The translations under genes were made by a program, and so were the position numbers. The notes below the pieces were generated by a model that was not told the DNA's origin, searched no databases, and saw only the letters and a program-made list of their open reading frames with translations. Positions 45,621 to 54,286 of a stretch of 64,000 nucleotides of DNA are shown one piece after another. This DNA comes from Mucilaginibacter achroorhodeus (GTDB lineage: Bacteria; Bacteroidota; Bacteroidia; Sphingobacteriales; Sphingobacteriaceae), in the NCBI RefSeq assembly GCF_007846095.1, contig NZ_VOEI01000003.1, positions 404,372 through 468,371 of the forward strand, given 5' to 3'. Each line of letters starts with the position of its first letter. The first letter of the stretch is position 1.

Positions 45621-48065
45621 ATGAAACGCATCTTCCTATGCTTTGCCTTAGCTTTTTTGTTTACTGTTAATGCCTCGTCGCAAACGCCAGGTAAAATTGA
45701 AAACACCGGCCAGGTACTACTTCCCAACGGTTGGAAATTAAGTCCCGCAGGCACTTCGCTCCCACTTGGCGATCTGCCATTGAATATGCAGCTATCGTCG
45801 TCAGGAAGATATCTCGCTGTCACAAACAACGGCCAAAGTACGCAATCACTGCAACTGATAGATCCCAAAGGGCAAAAACAGTACGATAGCAAAGTACTTG
45901 GCAAATCATGGTACGGTATTGCTTTTACACGCGATGAACGCACCCTTTACGCCTCAGGTGGTAACGATAACGTGATCTTAAAATTCGAGATTACAAATAA
46001 CAAGTTAAACACGACTGATACTATCAGGTTAGGCGATGCATGGCCAAAAAATAAAATATGCCCAACCGGTATAGCTGTTAATAAAAGTAATACGCAGCTG
46101 TACACGGTCACTAAAGAAGATAGTGCCTTATACACTATTGATCCCATAAAAAAAACAATTACCAGCAAAATAAAACTCGGCGCCGAAGCATATAGCTGTA
46201 TACTCTCACCAGATGAAAAAACGCTTTATGTTTCTCTTTGGGGTGACGATAAAGTAGGCATTTACAATATTGCTACCCGATCTCTTACTAAAATTAACAC
46301 CGGCAGTCATCCCAACGAGCTGCTTCTTAATAAAAAAGGCACGCTGCTGTTTGTAGCTAATGCCAATGATAACTCGGTGAGTATCATCAACACCACCAAC
46401 CATAAAATCTTAGAAACGATTTCCACCTCACTTTATCCAACTACACTTACAGGTTCTACAACCAACGGTTTCGCGCTATCGGCTAATGAAAAAACGCTGT
46501 ACATAGCCAATGCGGATAACAATTGCCTTGCAGTATTCGATGTATCTAAACCCGGCAGCAGCCAAAGCCGCGGATTTATTCCGGTGGGCTGGTACCCTAC
46601 TAACGTAAAAATGCTTGGCAATAAAATTCTGGTGAGCAATGGCAAGGGATTCACCTCTATGGCAAACCCTAAAGGCCCCCAACCTTTGCTTAAATTGGAT
46701 AATAGCGGCTATCAGCGGGGCGCCATCAATAGCAGGGAGCAATATATTGGCGGTTTATTTAAAGGCACATTATCATTTATAGATGTCCCTAATGAAGTAA
46801 AGTTGAAAGCTTATACCAAACAGGTTTACGCTAACGCAGCATTCACCATTAAGAAAGCTGCGGTTGCAGCGGGCGAAACAGGAAACCCCATCCCTCGACG
46901 TGTTGGAGAAAAATCGCCTATCAAATACGTTTTTTACATCATCAAAGAAAACCGAACTTATGACCAGGTACTTGGTGATATGCCGCAGGGTAATGGCGAT
47001 AGCTCGCTTTGTATCTTTGGTAAGAAAACAACACCCAATCTGCATGCTATAGCCAGCGAATTTGCATTGATGGATAATTTTTATGTAGACGCCGAAGTAA
47101 GCGCTGATGGCCATAATTGGAGCATGGCAGCTTATGCTACCGATTTCGTAGAAAAAACCTGGCCTACGAGTTATGGCGGGCGGGGCGGCGCTTATGATTT
47201 TGAAGGCACGCGAAAAGCAGCTTATCCGCGTGATGGTTTTATATGGGATTACTGCAAACGTGCAGGCGTAAGCTATCGTACCTACGGAGAGTTTGCCAGT
47301 GGCGGTGAGAAACCTAAAGCCAACATAAAAGCCTTGGAGGGCCACTTTTGTCTGCAGTCGCCGGATTTTGATTTGAAGATAAAGGACATTACACGCGAGG
47401 CTATCTGGGAACACGATTTCGACTCGTTACTGAGGATAAATGCAGTGCCGCGTTTTAACAGCGTACGTTTAGGTAACGACCATACCAGCGGTCAACGCAA
47501 GGGAGCCTACTCTCCTACAGCCGCCGTTGCTGATAATGACCTTGCTGTAGGTCGCTCTATACAGCACCTTTCTGAGAGCCCGATCTGGAAGGAATCCGCA
47601 GTATTTATTCTGGAAGATGATGCACAAAACGGTCCCGACCATGTCGATGCCCATCGTTCGCCCGTGTATGTGGTAAGCCCTTATGTAAAACGCAATGCAG
47701 TTATTCATAGCATGTACTCAACATCGGGGGTACTGCGTACAATCGAGTTGATATTAGGGCTACCGCCAATGAGCCAGTATGATGCTGCTGCGATGCCATT
47801 ATATGAATGTTTTACAGCCAAGCCCGATCTTACGCCTTACAAAGCTAAAGACGCACAGGTTGACCTTGAGCAACGCAACATTGCAGATAATGAAAGCAGC
47901 CGCCGTTCAGCGGTGTTCAATCTTGCTAAAGAAGATGCAGCGCCAGACCTTGAATTAAATGAGGTGGTATGGAAATACGTAAAGGGTGAAAACTCAATAA
48001 TGCCGGCACCAAAACGCAGTGCTTTTGTTATTCTGGAAAAGAAAAAAGAAGAGGATGACGATTAA
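45621..48065 (+). CDS. YVTN beta-propeller / alkaline phosphatase-like phosphoesterase fusion
   Basis: This 814-residue protein has a signal peptide (~1-21). Residues ~50-400 form a YncE/YVTN-type propeller (repeats such as TLYVSLWGDDKVGIYN and TLYIANADNNCLAVFD). Residues ~435-750 match the phosphoesterase family related to phospholipase C and acid phosphatase AcpA: KENRTYDQVLGD (~443-454), NFYVDAEVSADGHNW, LGNDHTSGQR and FILEDDAQNGPDHVDAHR. The second domain should hydrolyse phosphate esters with metals; the substrate is unknown. The charged C-terminal tail (KKKEEDDD) is unusual. Confidence 0.9.
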   Translation: MKRIFLCFALAFLFTVNASSQTPGKIENTGQVLLPNGWKLSPAGTSLPLGDLPLNMQLSSSGRYLAVTNNGQSTQSLQLIDPKGQKQYDSKVLGKSWYGIAFTRDERTLYASGGNDNVILKFEITNNKLNTTDTIRLGDAWPKNKICPTGIAVNKSNTQLYTVTKEDSALYTIDPIKKTITSKIKLGAEAYSCILSPDEKTLYVSLWGDDKVGIYNIATRSLTKINTGSHPNELLLNKKGTLLFVANANDNSVSIINTTNHKILETISTSLYPTTLTGSTTNGFALSANEKTLYIANADNNCLAVFDVSKPGSSQSRGFIPVGWYPTNVKMLGNKILVSNGKGFTSMANPKGPQPLLKLDNSGYQRGAINSREQYIGGLFKGTLSFIDVPNEVKLKAYTKQVYANAAFTIKKAAVAAGETGNPIPRRVGEKSPIKYVFYIIKENRTYDQVLGDMPQGNGDSSLCIFGKKTTPNLHAIASEFALMDNFYVDAEVSADGHNWSMAAYATDFVEKTWPTSYGGRGGAYDFEGTRKAAYPRDGFIWDYCKRAGVSYRTYGEFASGGEKPKANIKALEGHFCLQSPDFDLKIKDITREAIWEHDFDSLLRINAVPRFNSVRLGNDHTSGQRKGAYSPTAAVADNDLAVGRSIQHLSESPIWKESAVFILEDDAQNGPDHVDAHRSPVYVVSPYVKRNAVIHSMYSTSGVLRTIELILGLPPMSQYDAAAMPLYECFTAKPDLTPYKAKDAQVDLEQRNIADNESSRRSAVFNLAKEDAAPDLELNEVVWKYVKGENSIMPAPKRSAFVILEKKKEEDDD

Positions 48066-48080
48066 AGTCAGCAAGCTAAT

Positions 48081-48644
48081 TTATATCCCCTTCCACCTGT
48101 AGCTGTCATTCTCTAATCCAATCAGATCTATTACACGGTTTACAACAGTCATGGCCAAATCTTCAATGGTTTGGGGTTTGCTGTAATATGATGGTATGGC
48201 CGGGCAAATGATGCCTCCTGCTTCGGTAACCGTGGCCATGTTGCGGATATGAATCAAATTAAGTGGCGTATCGCGGGCTACCAAGATCAGTTTGCGACGC
48301 TCTTTTAAGATCACATCGGCAGCACGGGTTACCAGGTCATCAGATACGCCGGAAGCAATCCGCCCCATTGTGCCCATTGAGCATGGAACTACTACCATGG
48401 TATCAAACTTTGCTGAACCTGATGCAAACGGCGCCATAAAATCATTTTTAGCGTAATATTTAAAAGGATAATTGCCATGTGCTGCATCATCTAATTCAAA
48501 CTCCCAAACTTGCTTTGCGTTATCGCTCATCACAATACCCACCTCTTCTATCTGGTTCTGCAATTGCTGCAACTTATCAAGCAATAATTTGGCGTAAATA
48601 GATCCGCTGGCACCTGTAACCGCAACTACAATTTTTCTTTTCAT
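48081..48644 (-). CDS. ubiX: Flavin prenyltransferase UbiX
   Basis: This 187-residue protein starts at the ATG at 48644 (MKRKIVVAVTGASGSIYAKLL); an upstream GTG adds only implausible residues. It carries the flavin-binding VTGASGS start, VVVPCSMGT (~96-104) and LVARDTPLNLIHIRNM (~134-149). It makes prenylated FMN for UbiD-type decarboxylases in quinone or aromatic metabolism. No ubiD is in the window. It is preceded by an unusual hairpin-terminator leader (48684-48766). Confidence 0.95.
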   Translation of the reverse strand: MKRKIVVAVTGASGSIYAKLLLDKLQQLQNQIEEVGIVMSDNAKQVWEFELDDAAHGNYPFKYYAKNDFMAPFASGSAKFDTMVVVPCSMGTMGRIASGVSDDLVTRAADVILKERRKLILVARDTPLNLIHIRNMATVTEAGGIICPAIPSYYSKPQTIEDLAMTVVNRVIDLIGLENDSYRWKGI

Positions 48645-48683
48645 GATGTATAGGCTACAAATAAACGGAAGAAAAGTTAGAGG

Positions 48684-48717
48684 CACAAAAAAGGGTCGAA
48701 TAACTCGTACTCGACCC
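48684..48717 (-). terminator. Intrinsic terminator upstream of ubiX
   Basis: On the minus strand, GGGTCGA, an 11-nt loop and TCGACCC are followed by TTTTTTGTG (arms 48711-48717 and 48693-48699). It lies 92 bp past the ppx stop and 40 bp before ubiX. It could end ppk-ppx transcripts, end a small RNA, or act as an attenuator. Confidence 0.75.
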
Positions 48718-48754
48718 TACATCTACCTATGAAAAACATGCCCTTTGAGCGGGC
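48687..48754 (-). ncRNA. Candidate small RNA or leader between ppx and ubiX
   Basis: A -7 box (48759-48766) is followed by a 5' hairpin (GCCC-GCTCAAA-GGGC, 48741-48755), an ATG-started 20-codon frame (48742 onward, beginning MFFIGRCRVEYELF) and the intrinsic terminator, all within about 67 nt. I do not recognise a known RNA family. The parts together suggest a discrete RNA or an attenuator for ubiX. Confidence 0.35.
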
Positions 48755-48758
48755 AATA

Positions 48759-48766
48759 CAAATGTA
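48759..48766 (-). promoter_or_regulatory. Candidate -7 box (TACATTTG)
   Basis: This minus-strand TANNTTTG match lies about 43 bp downstream of the ppx stop. Transcription from it would cross the terminator before reaching ubiX. The -33 region is AT-rich without a clear TTG. Confidence 0.4.
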
Positions 48767-48808
48767 ATAACTGTTTTAATTATTTTAAAATAATTTGTTA
48801 AAATAATT

Positions 48809-49696
48809 TCAACTACGTGTTAAATTATTTTTCTCAATGAGTGTTTGAATGATCCCATCAACCATACCAACCGTTGGCACATATATGGTTTTTATGTTAG
48901 CACACTTAAGCACAGTAAGATAGATCTCACAGGCCGGTATGATGACGTCTGCCCTATCCTGGTTTAAACCAAGCACGTTGATGCGGTCTTTCAGCGAAAA
49001 AGAATTAAGGTAATTATACAAAGCACGCAGTTTAACGTAACTCATAGGAACACCATCTTTCTCCTGCGAAAGGCGATATAATTTGTTGATGTTGCCACCT
49101 GTGCCAATACCAAAAATATTTTTGTAAGCGCGGGTATGTTCGCGGATAAAATCCTTCATCTCGTTCCAGGTCTCGTCTCTGTCCTGGTTATCGAGTATAC
49201 GGATAGTACCCAAATTAAATGATTGCGATGCTACCAATTCGCCATTGCTGAACAATGAAAGCTCCGTACTGCCACCACCTACGTCAATGTATAGGTAATT
49301 TTTTGTTTTATCGATGTTGAGCTCCGCATGGCTGGCGTAAATGATCTTTGCCTCCGCTTCGCCATGTACTATTTGCAGATCTATATTAGCCTGGTCTTTT
49401 ATCCTTTGCACCACCTCGGCACCGTTCTGTGCCTCGCGCATGGCCGATGTTCCGCAGGCCATGTAATCACTTACACGATAAACATCCATCAGGTTTCGAA
49501 AAGCCACCAAAGATTTTACCAGGTCATCCGTTTTTCTGTCTGATAAATTTTTGGCCAAAAATGCATCATCACCCAAACGCACCGGCACGCGGATAAGCGT
49601 ATTCTTTTTAAACGATACCGAACCGTTGTTCTCTATAATTTCGGCTATCAGTAACCTTACTGCATTAGACCCTACATCAATTGCTGCGTATCTCAA
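48809..49696 (-). CDS. ppx: Exopolyphosphatase (Ppx/GppA family)
   Basis: This 295-residue protein of the ASKHA fold has DVGSNAVRLL (~7-16), IYIDVGGGSTEL-like YIDVGGGSTEL (~137-147) and GTGGNINKL (~197-205). It hydrolyses polyphosphate or pppGpp. The start is TTG at 49696, with an in-frame TAA 15 bp upstream and no ATG alternative; it overlaps the ppk stop as TTGA, pairing synthesis and breakdown of polyphosphate in one operon. It is shorter than the ~500-residue E. coli enzyme and lacks the C-terminal HD-like domain, as usual for the short bacterial form. Confidence 0.93.
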   Translation of the reverse strand: MRYAAIDVGSNAVRLLIAEIIENNGSVSFKKNTLIRVPVRLGDDAFLAKNLSDRKTDDLVKSLVAFRNLMDVYRVSDYMACGTSAMREAQNGAEVVQRIKDQANIDLQIVHGEAEAKIIYASHAELNIDKTKNYLYIDVGGGSTELSLFSNGELVASQSFNLGTIRILDNQDRDETWNEMKDFIREHTRAYKNIFGIGTGGNINKLYRLSQEKDGVPMSYVKLRALYNYLNSFSLKDRINVLGLNQDRADVIIPACEIYLTVLKCANIKTIYVPTVGMVDGIIQTLIEKNNLTRS

Positions 49697-51747
49697 CTTG
49701 TTAAATTTTTATTCTTTAAATAGGAGTAAATATCGATCTGTGCGCGGGTTAACACCTCTGCCTGTGTTTTATGATAGCGGTTAACATTGCTGCCGGTAAT
49801 ATCGCGGGCCTTTGTGTTATCGCTTAGTTGTATGTCAATAATGTCGCGTATCTCGCGGCGCAGGTCTTCATCCAGTACCGGGAAACCTACCTCAACACGG
49901 TTCTCAATGTTGCGTGTCATAAAATCGGCACTGGTAAGGTATATCAATTCTTTGCCACCATTGCCGTAAATATGTACACGCGCGTGCTCAAGGTATTTAT
50001 CTACAATGCTGATCACTTCAATATTTTCGCTGTAGCCTTTTATGCCGGGTATTAAACAACACATCCCACGTACAATCAATCGTATCTTAACCCCGGCAGT
50101 GCTTGCCTGGTAAAGTTTTAGTATCATTTGCTCGTCGGCAAGGCTATTCATTTTTAAGATCATGTAAGCGCGCTTACCGCTTTTAGCAATCTTTATCTCA
50201 TTATCAATAAGCTTATAAATTGCCGGGCGCGAATCAATGGGCGATACGATAAGTGTCTTTAATCCTTTAGGCAGTACACCCCTACTCAAAGCCCTGAAAA
50301 TTGCTACCAGATCTGTCGTGATCTTTTTATCTGCTGTGAGTATGGTATGGTCTGCGTAAATGGCCGCTGTTTTTTCATTGAAATTCCCGGTAGATAAGCA
50401 GGCATAACGCATCGGTTTGCCTTTCTCCATACGCGTTACCAGGCAAATTTTTGAGTGCACCTTATATCCATCGATGCCATACAACACCGTTACGCCCTCT
50501 TCTTCCAGGCGGTTGCTCCAGTAAATATTGTTCTGCTCGTCAAAACGTGCACGAAGTTCAACAAGGCACGTTACCTTTTTGCCGTTTTTAGCAGCGTTGA
50601 TAAGTGCATGGATGATCTTTGAATTCTCGGCCAGGCGATAAACCGTTATACTGATCTCTTTTACTTTAGGATCAATAGCGGCCTCACGCAAGAAGTGGAT
50701 GATGTAATCAAAAGACTGATATGGTGTACTGATCAAATAATCCTTTTTGGCGATCATGCCCATCAGGCTTTTACCAAACGAAAGGCTATCCACAGGTAAT
50801 GCCTGGTTTTTTTTGTACTCAAGATCGGGCCTGCCAACCGTTGGAAAAGCAATGAAGTTTTTAAAATTGTGATAGCGGTTACCAGGGATAAGGCTCGATT
50901 TTTCAAGCTTCATTTTCCTAACCAGATAGCCAACCATTTCGGGTGGCATCTCGCTATCGTACAGCAGACGCATTGGCTTGCCTTTACGGCGTTTTTGCAG
51001 GCTTTTTGAAAGCGCGTCAACAAACTTCACGCTTACCTCCTTGTCCAGGTCAAGTTCTGCATCGCGGGTGAGCTGCAATGAGTAAGCCTCTATAGAATCA
51101 TGCTCGAAAATAAAAAAGATATCCTCCAAGCTGTACCTGATGATATCATCAAGCAAAATGATGAATTTTAAATTATTGGTCTCCGGCAGTACAAGAAAAC
51201 GCGAAAGATTATCAGGGAACTCGATGAGCGCAAACCTTGATTTCTTATTTTTAGTTAACCGTACAAAAAAGTAAATAGCCCTGTCGCGCAGCTCCGGCAT
51301 GGGTAGCGTGTCATCAAGCATAATGGGCACCAGCGTCGACAGTAGCCTCTCCCTGAAAAAGCTTTTCACAAACTCACCACGGGTTACGTTCAACTGCTTA
51401 TCATTCAACAGAAATATCTTTTCCTCGGCTAACTGCTTTACAATGATATTCTCGTAGAGGTTGTTAAACTTTTTCTCTTGTTTTACTACAAGATTTTTGA
51501 TCTGCCCGAGTAATTTTTTGGGGTTGTATCCTAAAATTTCCTTTGAACGCTCGTTTAAATTAGCAAGCCTGGTAAGGGTGGCTACCCTTACGCGATAGAA
51601 CTCATCCAGGTTGGATGAAAATATTGCCAAAAACTTTATACGCTCTATAAGCGGCACGGTAGGATCTGCAGCTTCCTGCAAAACCCTGTCATTAAAATAC
51701 AACCAGCTTATTTCCCTGTTAACTAGAGGAGCGTTCTTGATATCCAT
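49693..51747 (-). CDS. ppk1: Polyphosphate kinase 1
   Basis: This 684-residue enzyme shows the PPK1 layout: N-terminal helical domain (NREISWLYFNDRVLQEA, ~9-25), head domain and two C-terminal phospholipase-D-like domains. The catalytic His is in YKVHSKICLV (near residue 432), with STGNFNEKTA after it and TSADFMTRNIENRVEVG (~606-622) in the second domain. It reversibly builds polyphosphate from ATP. The terminal stop overlaps ppx. Confidence 0.96.
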   Translation of the reverse strand: MDIKNAPLVNREISWLYFNDRVLQEAADPTVPLIERIKFLAIFSSNLDEFYRVRVATLTRLANLNERSKEILGYNPKKLLGQIKNLVVKQEKKFNNLYENIIVKQLAEEKIFLLNDKQLNVTRGEFVKSFFRERLLSTLVPIMLDDTLPMPELRDRAIYFFVRLTKNKKSRFALIEFPDNLSRFLVLPETNNLKFIILLDDIIRYSLEDIFFIFEHDSIEAYSLQLTRDAELDLDKEVSVKFVDALSKSLQKRRKGKPMRLLYDSEMPPEMVGYLVRKMKLEKSSLIPGNRYHNFKNFIAFPTVGRPDLEYKKNQALPVDSLSFGKSLMGMIAKKDYLISTPYQSFDYIIHFLREAAIDPKVKEISITVYRLAENSKIIHALINAAKNGKKVTCLVELRARFDEQNNIYWSNRLEEEGVTVLYGIDGYKVHSKICLVTRMEKGKPMRYACLSTGNFNEKTAAIYADHTILTADKKITTDLVAIFRALSRGVLPKGLKTLIVSPIDSRPAIYKLIDNEIKIAKSGKRAYMILKMNSLADEQMILKLYQASTAGVKIRLIVRGMCCLIPGIKGYSENIEVISIVDKYLEHARVHIYGNGGKELIYLTSADFMTRNIENRVEVGFPVLDEDLRREIRDIIDIQLSDNTKARDITGSNVNRYHKTQAEVLTRAQIDIYSYLKNKNLTS

Positions 51748-51859
51748 AAGGCTATACCTGCAAAACTGTGGATTTATTTGTTAAGTTAATATTAACTAAT
51801 TAGCACTTGATGTGTTTGTTAAGCAGCAGCACAAAATAGCGATACCGCGTTTAAAAACG

Positions 51860-51867
51860 TACCTTTG
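51860..51867 (+). promoter_or_regulatory. Candidate -7 box (TACCTTTG) of yajQ
   Basis: This TANNTTTG match ends 22 bp before the yajQ ATG at 51890. It lies inside the longer possible GTG-started frame, so it supports the shorter start. Confidence 0.45.
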
Positions 51868-51889
51868 TTTTAATATAAACTCAATACAC

Positions 51890-52381
51890 ATGCCTTCATT
51901 TGATATAGTAAGTAAAGTTGACGGACAAACACTTGACAACGCCATCAATGTTGCCAAAAAAGAGATCCTTAACCGTTACGATTTTAACGACTCAAAAAGC
52001 ACGGTTGAATTGGATAAGAAAACCAATGTGGTAACCGTAGTTACCGAGAATGATATGCGACTTAAAGCAATAGAAGACAGCATTATAAGCCGCATGATGA
52101 AACAAAACCTGGACCCTAAAGCACTTGACTTTGGTGACGAACAACAGGCATCAGGTAACATGATACGTAAAGAGATCAAGATAAAGGAAGGCCTTGATAA
52201 AGAAGCTGCTAAAAAGGTAGTTAAAAAGATAAAAGATAGTGGCCTTAAAGTGCAAGCCGCCATTATGGACGACCAGGTGCGGGTAACTGCAAAAAAAATA
52301 GATGACCTGCAAGCTGTTATAAGCCTTTGCCGTGGCGAAGATTTTGGCCAGCCGCTACAATATATCAACATGAGGAACTAA
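51890..52381 (+). CDS. yajQ: YajQ-family nucleotide-binding protein
   Basis: This 163-residue cytoplasmic protein from the ATG at 51890 (MPSFDIVSKVD) matches the YajQ/UPF0234 family over its whole length: NRYDFNDSK (~25-33), MKQNLDPKALDFG (~67-79) and a repeated KEIKIKEGLDKEAAKKVVK segment. Family members bind RNA or cyclic-di-GMP in some species. The earlier GTG at 51812 is rejected because family members begin at this Met. The last codons lie in a perfect hairpin with the stop in its loop. Confidence 0.95.
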   Translation: MPSFDIVSKVDGQTLDNAINVAKKEILNRYDFNDSKSTVELDKKTNVVTVVTENDMRLKAIEDSIISRMMKQNLDPKALDFGDEQQASGNMIRKEIKIKEGLDKEAAKKVVKKIKDSGLKVQAAIMDDQVRVTAKKIDDLQAVISLCRGEDFGQPLQYINMRN

Positions 52382-52397
52382 TGGTTCCTCATGTTGA
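52365..52397. terminator. 14-bp perfect hairpin around the yajQ stop codon
   Basis: Arms TCAACATGAGGAAC (52365-52378) and GTTCCTCATGTTGA (52384-52397) enclose a 5-nt loop with the yajQ TAA. It lies between convergent genes and could end both transcripts, but T-tracts on either side are weak, so it may act in mRNA stability. Confidence 0.55.
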
Positions 52398-52402
52398 TGA
52401 CC

Positions 52403-53119
52403 TTACCTAAAATTGATCGGCTGTCCTTTTTCGTCCAAAGCTTTGAATATTACCTGGTTATTGTTATCTATATATAGATAGATGCGGGGCTTGCCTTTTT
52501 TGTCTTTGATAAACAAGCCAACTTCGTTATCGCTGTTTTTGCCAACAAACATCCTGTCTTGCCCTACTAACCCTTCTTCGCACATTTTTTGCATGCTCGC
52601 TTTAAGCACACCCTCATTATGTAAATTCTTAAGCGAGTCATACTTGGTATTTAATTGCCCCGCTGTGAAGTTATCAGGTCTGTCCCAAAACCTAAGGCCG
52701 TAACTCTTGGCCGATTTTCCGTTCTCGGTATCATCGTTATACTGCAATTGCATGATCTGGTCGTTCTGGTATTTATCTATCGAGAGTGCAAAGCCTGCAG
52801 ACTTTTTAGTACCATCGTAAACCAAGCCACCACACTCATCTCCATCGGTATTAAAAAATATCATCCCCGGTTCGCGCCGGCGTTTTGGTAATACTTTACC
52901 ATCTACAATGCCGGGATGCTGGCGTTCCTGATTACTGATCACCATGCGCAATTGGCCGGTTTTTTCTACAATGTTAATACGTTCTACGTCTATCACTTTA
53001 AACTTGGCATTGCCTGCAACGTAGGTAAAGCTGAAAAATATACCCGCCAACACAACCAGCGTTAATACGGCTGAATATACCTTAAGGATCTTTACCTGTT
53101 TCAATAATTCTTTTTCCAT
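52403..53119 (-). CDS. Membrane-anchored protein of unknown function
   Basis: This 238-residue protein has one transmembrane helix (~15-35) and a large extracytoplasmic beta-rich domain. The domain has repeated short segments ending in Gly/Asp turns (GMIFFNTDGDECGGLVYDG, GLFIKDKKGKPRIYLYID; positions ~85-103 and ~200-217) suggestive of a right-handed beta structure. I recognise no named family. It is a single gene convergent with yajQ and 131 bp upstream of the hsp20 terminator region. Confidence 0.75.
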   Translation of the reverse strand: MEKELLKQVKILKVYSAVLTLVVLAGIFFSFTYVAGNAKFKVIDVERINIVEKTGQLRMVISNQERQHPGIVDGKVLPKRRREPGMIFFNTDGDECGGLVYDGTKKSAGFALSIDKYQNDQIMQLQYNDDTENGKSAKSYGLRFWDRPDNFTAGQLNTKYDSLKNLHNEGVLKASMQKMCEEGLVGQDRMFVGKNSDNEVGLFIKDKKGKPRIYLYIDNNNQVIFKALDEKGQPINFR

Positions 53120-53160
53120 AGCATAGATCTTTTTTAAGCGATATTAGCAAATAGGTAATG

Positions 53161-53201
53161 AATAAAAAAGGCCGCCCCATTACTGAGGCAGCCTTTTAAC
53201 T
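53161..53201 (-). terminator. Intrinsic terminator after hsp20
   Basis: AAAAGGC-C-GCC pairs with GGC-A-GCCTTTT around a ~10-nt loop, followed on the minus strand by CCTTTTTTATT. It lies about 50 bp past the hsp20 stop. Confidence 0.75.
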
Positions 53202-53249
53202 AAACCAACTTTTCTATGAAAACAAATTCTTATTTCAATAAGAGCAAGC

Positions 53250-53675
53250 TTATTTAATAGCTATTTCTCTCGATTGATATTTAGCATCTTCTCTTTTTGC
53301 AACGGTTAACTTTAATATACCGTCGGTATAATCAGCTTCAATTTTTGAGTAATCTACAGTTTCAGGTAAGGTAAATGACCTTACAAACGAGCTGTAGCTA
53401 TACTCGCGTTTACTGTACTTTTTTGCTTCATCAGTGTTTTCAGACTTCTTTTCTGCAGAAATTGAAAGCACGTTTTTGTCAAGGCTGATCTTGAAATCTT
53501 CTTTTTTCAAACCCGGAACTGCTAACTCGATGTGGAACTCGCTGTCGTTTTCAGCGATGTTAACTGCTGGTACGCGGGTTACTAATCTATCAGCGATAAA
53601 TGAATCATTAAACAATGTTTCGAAAGCGTCGCTGAAATTGTTTTTTACTCCGTTGTTGAATTTAACTAATGTCAT
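53250..53675 (-). CDS. Small heat shock protein, Hsp20/alpha-crystallin family
   Basis: This is a 141-residue ATP-independent chaperone with an alpha-crystallin domain (~35-135) including ELAVPGLKKEDFKI and the LPETVDYSKIEADYTDGILKLTVAK region (positions ~100-124). It lacks the usual C-terminal I-x-I extension except REIAIK. An AAGGAG Shine-Dalgarno (about 10 bp before the ATG, 53684-53691) is rare in this window and suggests strong translation. No heat-shock operator of a known type was recognised. Confidence 0.93.
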   Translation of the reverse strand: MTLVKFNNGVKNNFSDAFETLFNDSFIADRLVTRVPAVNIAENDSEFHIELAVPGLKKEDFKISLDKNVLSISAEKKSENTDEAKKYSKREYSYSSFVRSFTLPETVDYSKIEADYTDGILKLTVAKREDAKYQSREIAIK

Positions 53676-53811
53676 GGTTTTATATCTCCTTAAATTTTGT
53701 TTTATTAACTTCGTATACTCCTAAATCAACTGTTGTACCAGCGGCTTTCAACACCGTTAATAACGACAAAAAGTCCGATTACTAAATTTATTACCGACAA
53801 AATGTCTATTT

Positions 53812-54258
53812 ATGGCTGAAAAATTATCAGATTACCGATATAAAACACCTATCACCATCCGCTTTTCGGATATTGATGCAGTGGGGCATGTGAACAACGC
53901 CGTATATCTCACTTTTTTTGAGTTGGCAAGAATCAACTACTGGAAAGATGTAGCTGGGTGGAATATTCGCAACCATGGTACTATCATTGGCCGGTCGGAG
54001 ATCAATTATCTTAAGCCGGTAACCATAGATGACAACATATCATGTTATGTGCGTGTAGTACGTATAGGTAACAGCAGTTTTGATGTGATGCATGTATTGG
54101 TAAAGCAAACAGATAGTGGCGAAGAAATTTGCACTACCTGCAAGACAGTTTGCATTAGCTATGATTATGCAGCCGGCAAATCAATCCCCATACCTGCTGA
54201 GGGAAGGCAACGGATGATAGATCACGACGAACCGAGGTTGATATTGAATACCAATTAA
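53812..54258 (+). CDS. Acyl-CoA thioesterase, hotdog fold (4HBT family)
   Basis: This 148-residue protein carries the 4-hydroxybenzoyl-CoA thioesterase pattern: RFSDIDAVGHVNNAVYLTFFELAR (catalytic Asp in the SDIDAVGH segment, ~18-25) and GRSEINYLKPV (~60-70). It hydrolyses acyl-CoA esters in the cytoplasm; the chain specificity is not visible. It lies alone between hsp20 and the convergent GlcD-like gene. Confidence 0.9.
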   Translation: MAEKLSDYRYKTPITIRFSDIDAVGHVNNAVYLTFFELARINYWKDVAGWNIRNHGTIIGRSEINYLKPVTIDDNISCYVRVVRIGNSSFDVMHVLVKQTDSGEEICTTCKTVCISYDYAAGKSIPIPAEGRQRMIDHDEPRLILNTN

Positions 54259-54286
54259 CCGATATGCAGATGTGCAAATCTGAAAT

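Noticed and set aside
46773..47414. 213-codon open frame antisense to the propeller/phosphoesterase gene
   Set aside because: It is wholly inside a well-supported gene on the other strand, with no recognisable motif, no own promoter and an amino-acid mix typical of a shadow frame.
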